Below are positions 8,040-9,861 of a stretch of 9,861 bases of DNA, in pieces (positions within the stretch are counted from its first letter, which is position 1; every line of letters begins with the position of its first letter). The stretch is from assembly GCA_018665505.1 (NCBI GenBank), contig JABJCS010000489.1:1-9861 (forward strand), in the 5' to 3' direction. This stretch comes from Alphaproteobacteria bacterium. GTDB taxonomy: Bacteria > Pseudomonadota > Alphaproteobacteria > UBA8366. Made by a program: the position numbers and the translations under genes. The notes below the pieces were generated by a model, which ran no database searches, was not told where the DNA came from, and worked only from the letters and a program-made list of their open reading frames with translations.

Positions 8040-9861
8040 TGTACAGAATTGGCATCGATATCGGTGGCACCTTCACGGACCTCGTCTTGGTCGACGATTC
8101 CGGCGCCGTCAGTTTCGGAAAGACGCCTTCCAATCCGGAGGATCAGTCAATCGGCGTGATGACGGGGTTGAGTATGATGGCCGAACGCGTCGGCCTCTCA
8201 CTTGATGCGTTGCTGGCGGAGACCGACCGGATCGTTCATGGGACCACGGTCGCGACAAACGCTCTCCTGGAGCGGAAGGGAGCCCGGGTCGGTCTATTGA
8301 CGACGGAAGGTCACCGCGACGTATTGGAAATGCGGGAAGGTTTGAAGCCCGAGCGATATAATCTGCGGCTTCCACGACAAGCGGCATTAATTCCGCGGCA
8401 TTTGCGGCTTGGGGTGCGTGAACGCCTGCGCCACACCGGCGAAGTGGAAGTAGCGCTGGATACAGTGTCACTCGACGCCGCGATTGATGCGTTGAAGGAT
8501 GCCGACGTCGAGGCGGTCGCCGTTTGCTACCTGCACGCCTATGCGAATGCGGCCCACGAACAGGCGACGCGGGCGCGACTAGCCGAGAAATTACCCGACG
8601 TTTATGTCTCGCTTTCCTCCGAGGTGCTACCGCATATCAAAGAATACGAGCGCGTCTCTACAACGGCGGTGAACGCCTATGTGGGGCCGGTTCTGGAACG
8701 TTATTTGAGCCAGCTGGAAACCCGTCTTAGAGATGCAGGCTATAGCGGCCCCGCATTGATCACGCTGTCGCATGGCGGAGTGACTCCTATTGTTGAGGCG
8801 ATTCGAATGGCTGCCGGCACCGTTCTTTCCGGTCCGGCGGGCGGCTTGGCAGGTGCGCGTCATGCGAGCGACATGCTTGATGTCGGGCAGATGATCACCT
8901 TCGATATGGGCGGGACGTCGTCCGACATTTCGTTGATTGTTGACGGTGAAGCGACATTGTCAGCGGACCGCAGTGTCGCGGGTGAGAAGATCGCGCTCTC
9001 GAGCCTGGATATTATCACTTTGGGGGCCGGTGGCGGTTCGATTGCCTGGGCGACCTCCGGCGGCTTGTTGGAAGTTGGCCCGCACAGTGCCGGTGCGGTG
9101 CCGGGTCCGGCCTGCTATGGCCGTGGCGGCACGGAAGCGACGGTGACCGACGCCAATGTGGCGTTAGGGTATCTCGATCCGAGCAGCTTTCTCGGCGGTA
9201 GTGATAATCTCGACCTTGCCGCCGCGCACACGGCATTGGACAAGCTCGGGGAACAATTGGGCATTGAGCAGATCGCGGCGGCAGAAGGGGTGTTTCGCGT
9301 CGTCAACACGCAGATGGCGGAAGGCATTCGCCTGGCGACGGTTCGCAGAGGTGTTGACCCACGCCGCTTTGCGTTGCTTGGCTTCGGCGGAGCGGCCGGA
9401 TTGCATGTCACGTCGCTCGCGCGAATTCTCGACTTAAAGCGCGTGATTGTGCCGCGTGTCGCCTCCGTGCTGTCGGCTTGGGGAATGCTGACGACCGATC
9501 TTCGATACGAAGTGACGCGGACTCGCATTGGTGAAGTGAGTGACTTGGATCGGAACGAAGTTCGAGCGCTGTTTGATGAACTGCAGGGTGAGGCGGAAGC
9601 CGCTGTGTCCGGCTGGTTCGACGGCCAAATTAGGGCTGAACGCTCCGCCGATATGCGCTATGGCGAGCAAATCTTTGAAATCGATGTGGATCTTCGGGAA
9701 CTCGATTTCGCTGCGGACGATTTGCTAGCGAAAATGAAGACCGCATTCGAAGCGCGACACGAACAACTCTATACCTACGCATTACCTGACCGGGAGCCGG
9801 TATTGGTGAATGCGCGCGTCGCAGCCATTGGTGAGCTATCCGCGCCGCCGACGGAACCGCC
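8039..9861 (+). CDS. hyuA: Hydantoinase A / oxoprolinase family protein (HyuA-like ATP-binding subunit), 3' end outside window
   Basis: ATP-binding partner of the B subunit, with an ASKHA-type fold. The frame is open for 607 codons to the window edge, so the end, roughly 80-90 residues by family length, is missing. Motifs I translated are the N-terminal phosphate loop GIDIGGTFTD at 5-14, HGTTVATNALLE at 67-78, SGPAGG at 264-269, the second ATPase loop FDMGGTSSDIS from 288, GAGGGS at 329-334, and GFGGAAGLH at 448-456. A C-terminal DMRYGEQIFEIDV and YTYALPDREPVLVNARV also fit the family. The ATG overlaps the hyuB stop (TGATG) and has a strong GGAGGG. The B-then-A order is the reverse of the classical Pseudomonas hyuA-hyuB arrangement. 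ATP use is expected from the family; the substrate (hydantoin, oxoproline, lactam or ketone carboxylation) is unknown. No carboxylase gamma-type subunit is visible in the window. Confidence 0.92.
   Translation, partial: MYRIGIDIGGTFTDLVLVDDSGAVSFGKTPSNPEDQSIGVMTGLSMMAERVGLSLDALLAETDRIVHGTTVATNALLERKGARVGLLTTEGHRDVLEMREGLKPERYNLRLPRQAALIPRHLRLGVRERLRHTGEVEVALDTVSLDAAIDALKDADVEAVAVCYLHAYANAAHEQATRARLAEKLPDVYVSLSSEVLPHIKEYERVSTTAVNAYVGPVLERYLSQLETRLRDAGYSGPALITLSHGGVTPIVEAIRMAAGTVLSGPAGGLAGARHASDMLDVGQMITFDMGGTSSDISLIVDGEATLSADRSVAGEKIALSSLDIITLGAGGGSIAWATSGGLLEVGPHSAGAVPGPACYGRGGTEATVTDANVALGYLDPSSFLGGSDNLDLAAAHTALDKLGEQLGIEQIAAAEGVFRVVNTQMAEGIRLATVRRGVDPRRFALLGFGGAAGLHVTSLARILDLKRVIVPRVASVLSAWGMLTTDLRYEVTRTRIGEVSDLDRNEVRALFDELQGEAEAAVSGWFDGQIRAERSADMRYGEQIFEIDVDLRELDFAADDLLAKMKTAFEARHEQLYTYALPDREPVLVNARVAAIGELSAPPTEP

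Overview
The window looks like a chromosomal segment of an alphaproteobacterium, probably a Rhodospirillales-like lineage. The assignment rests on gene order (the tol-pal tail cpoB/ybgF, then tilS, then ftsH, then glmM), on moderately high GC, and on the style of the proteins, such as the TilS C-terminus and the acidic/proline-rich FtsH tail. All recognised genes lie on the + strand, and almost every base is coding. I see no tRNA, rRNA, CRISPR array, insertion sequence, att site or other sign of a mobile element.

Region 1 (1-4120) is an envelope and proteostasis block. It holds the 3' part of cpoB (TPR protein of the Tol-Pal / peptidoglycan system), tilS (tRNA-Ile lysidine synthetase) and ftsH (membrane AAA+ zinc protease). 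The block ends in a strong stem-loop with a short T run. A good sigma-32 (RpoH)-like promoter match lies inside the 3' end of tilS. Two perfect hairpins sit in the 75-base tilS-ftsH gap, so ftsH probably has its own heat-shock-type leader.

Region 2 (4195-6350) is glmM (phosphoglucosamine mutase, which feeds UDP-GlcNAc and peptidoglycan synthesis) and thiD (HMP/HMP-P kinase of thiamine synthesis). They overlap by one base (TGATG).

Region 3 (6372-9861) begins 21 bases after thiD. It is a hydantoinase/oxoprolinase-family pair with the B subunit first and the A subunit second, again overlapping as TGATG. The A gene runs off the window. Both subunits keep their family motifs, but the substrate (hydantoin, 5-oxoproline, lactam or a carboxylation substrate) cannot be read from sequence. 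Tight packing suggests a single glmM-thiD-hyuB-hyuA transcript.

Nothing here is a clearly new system. The points most worth a second look are the ftsH leader (RpoH-like promoter plus tandem hairpins) and the thiD-linked B-before-A hydantoinase pair.
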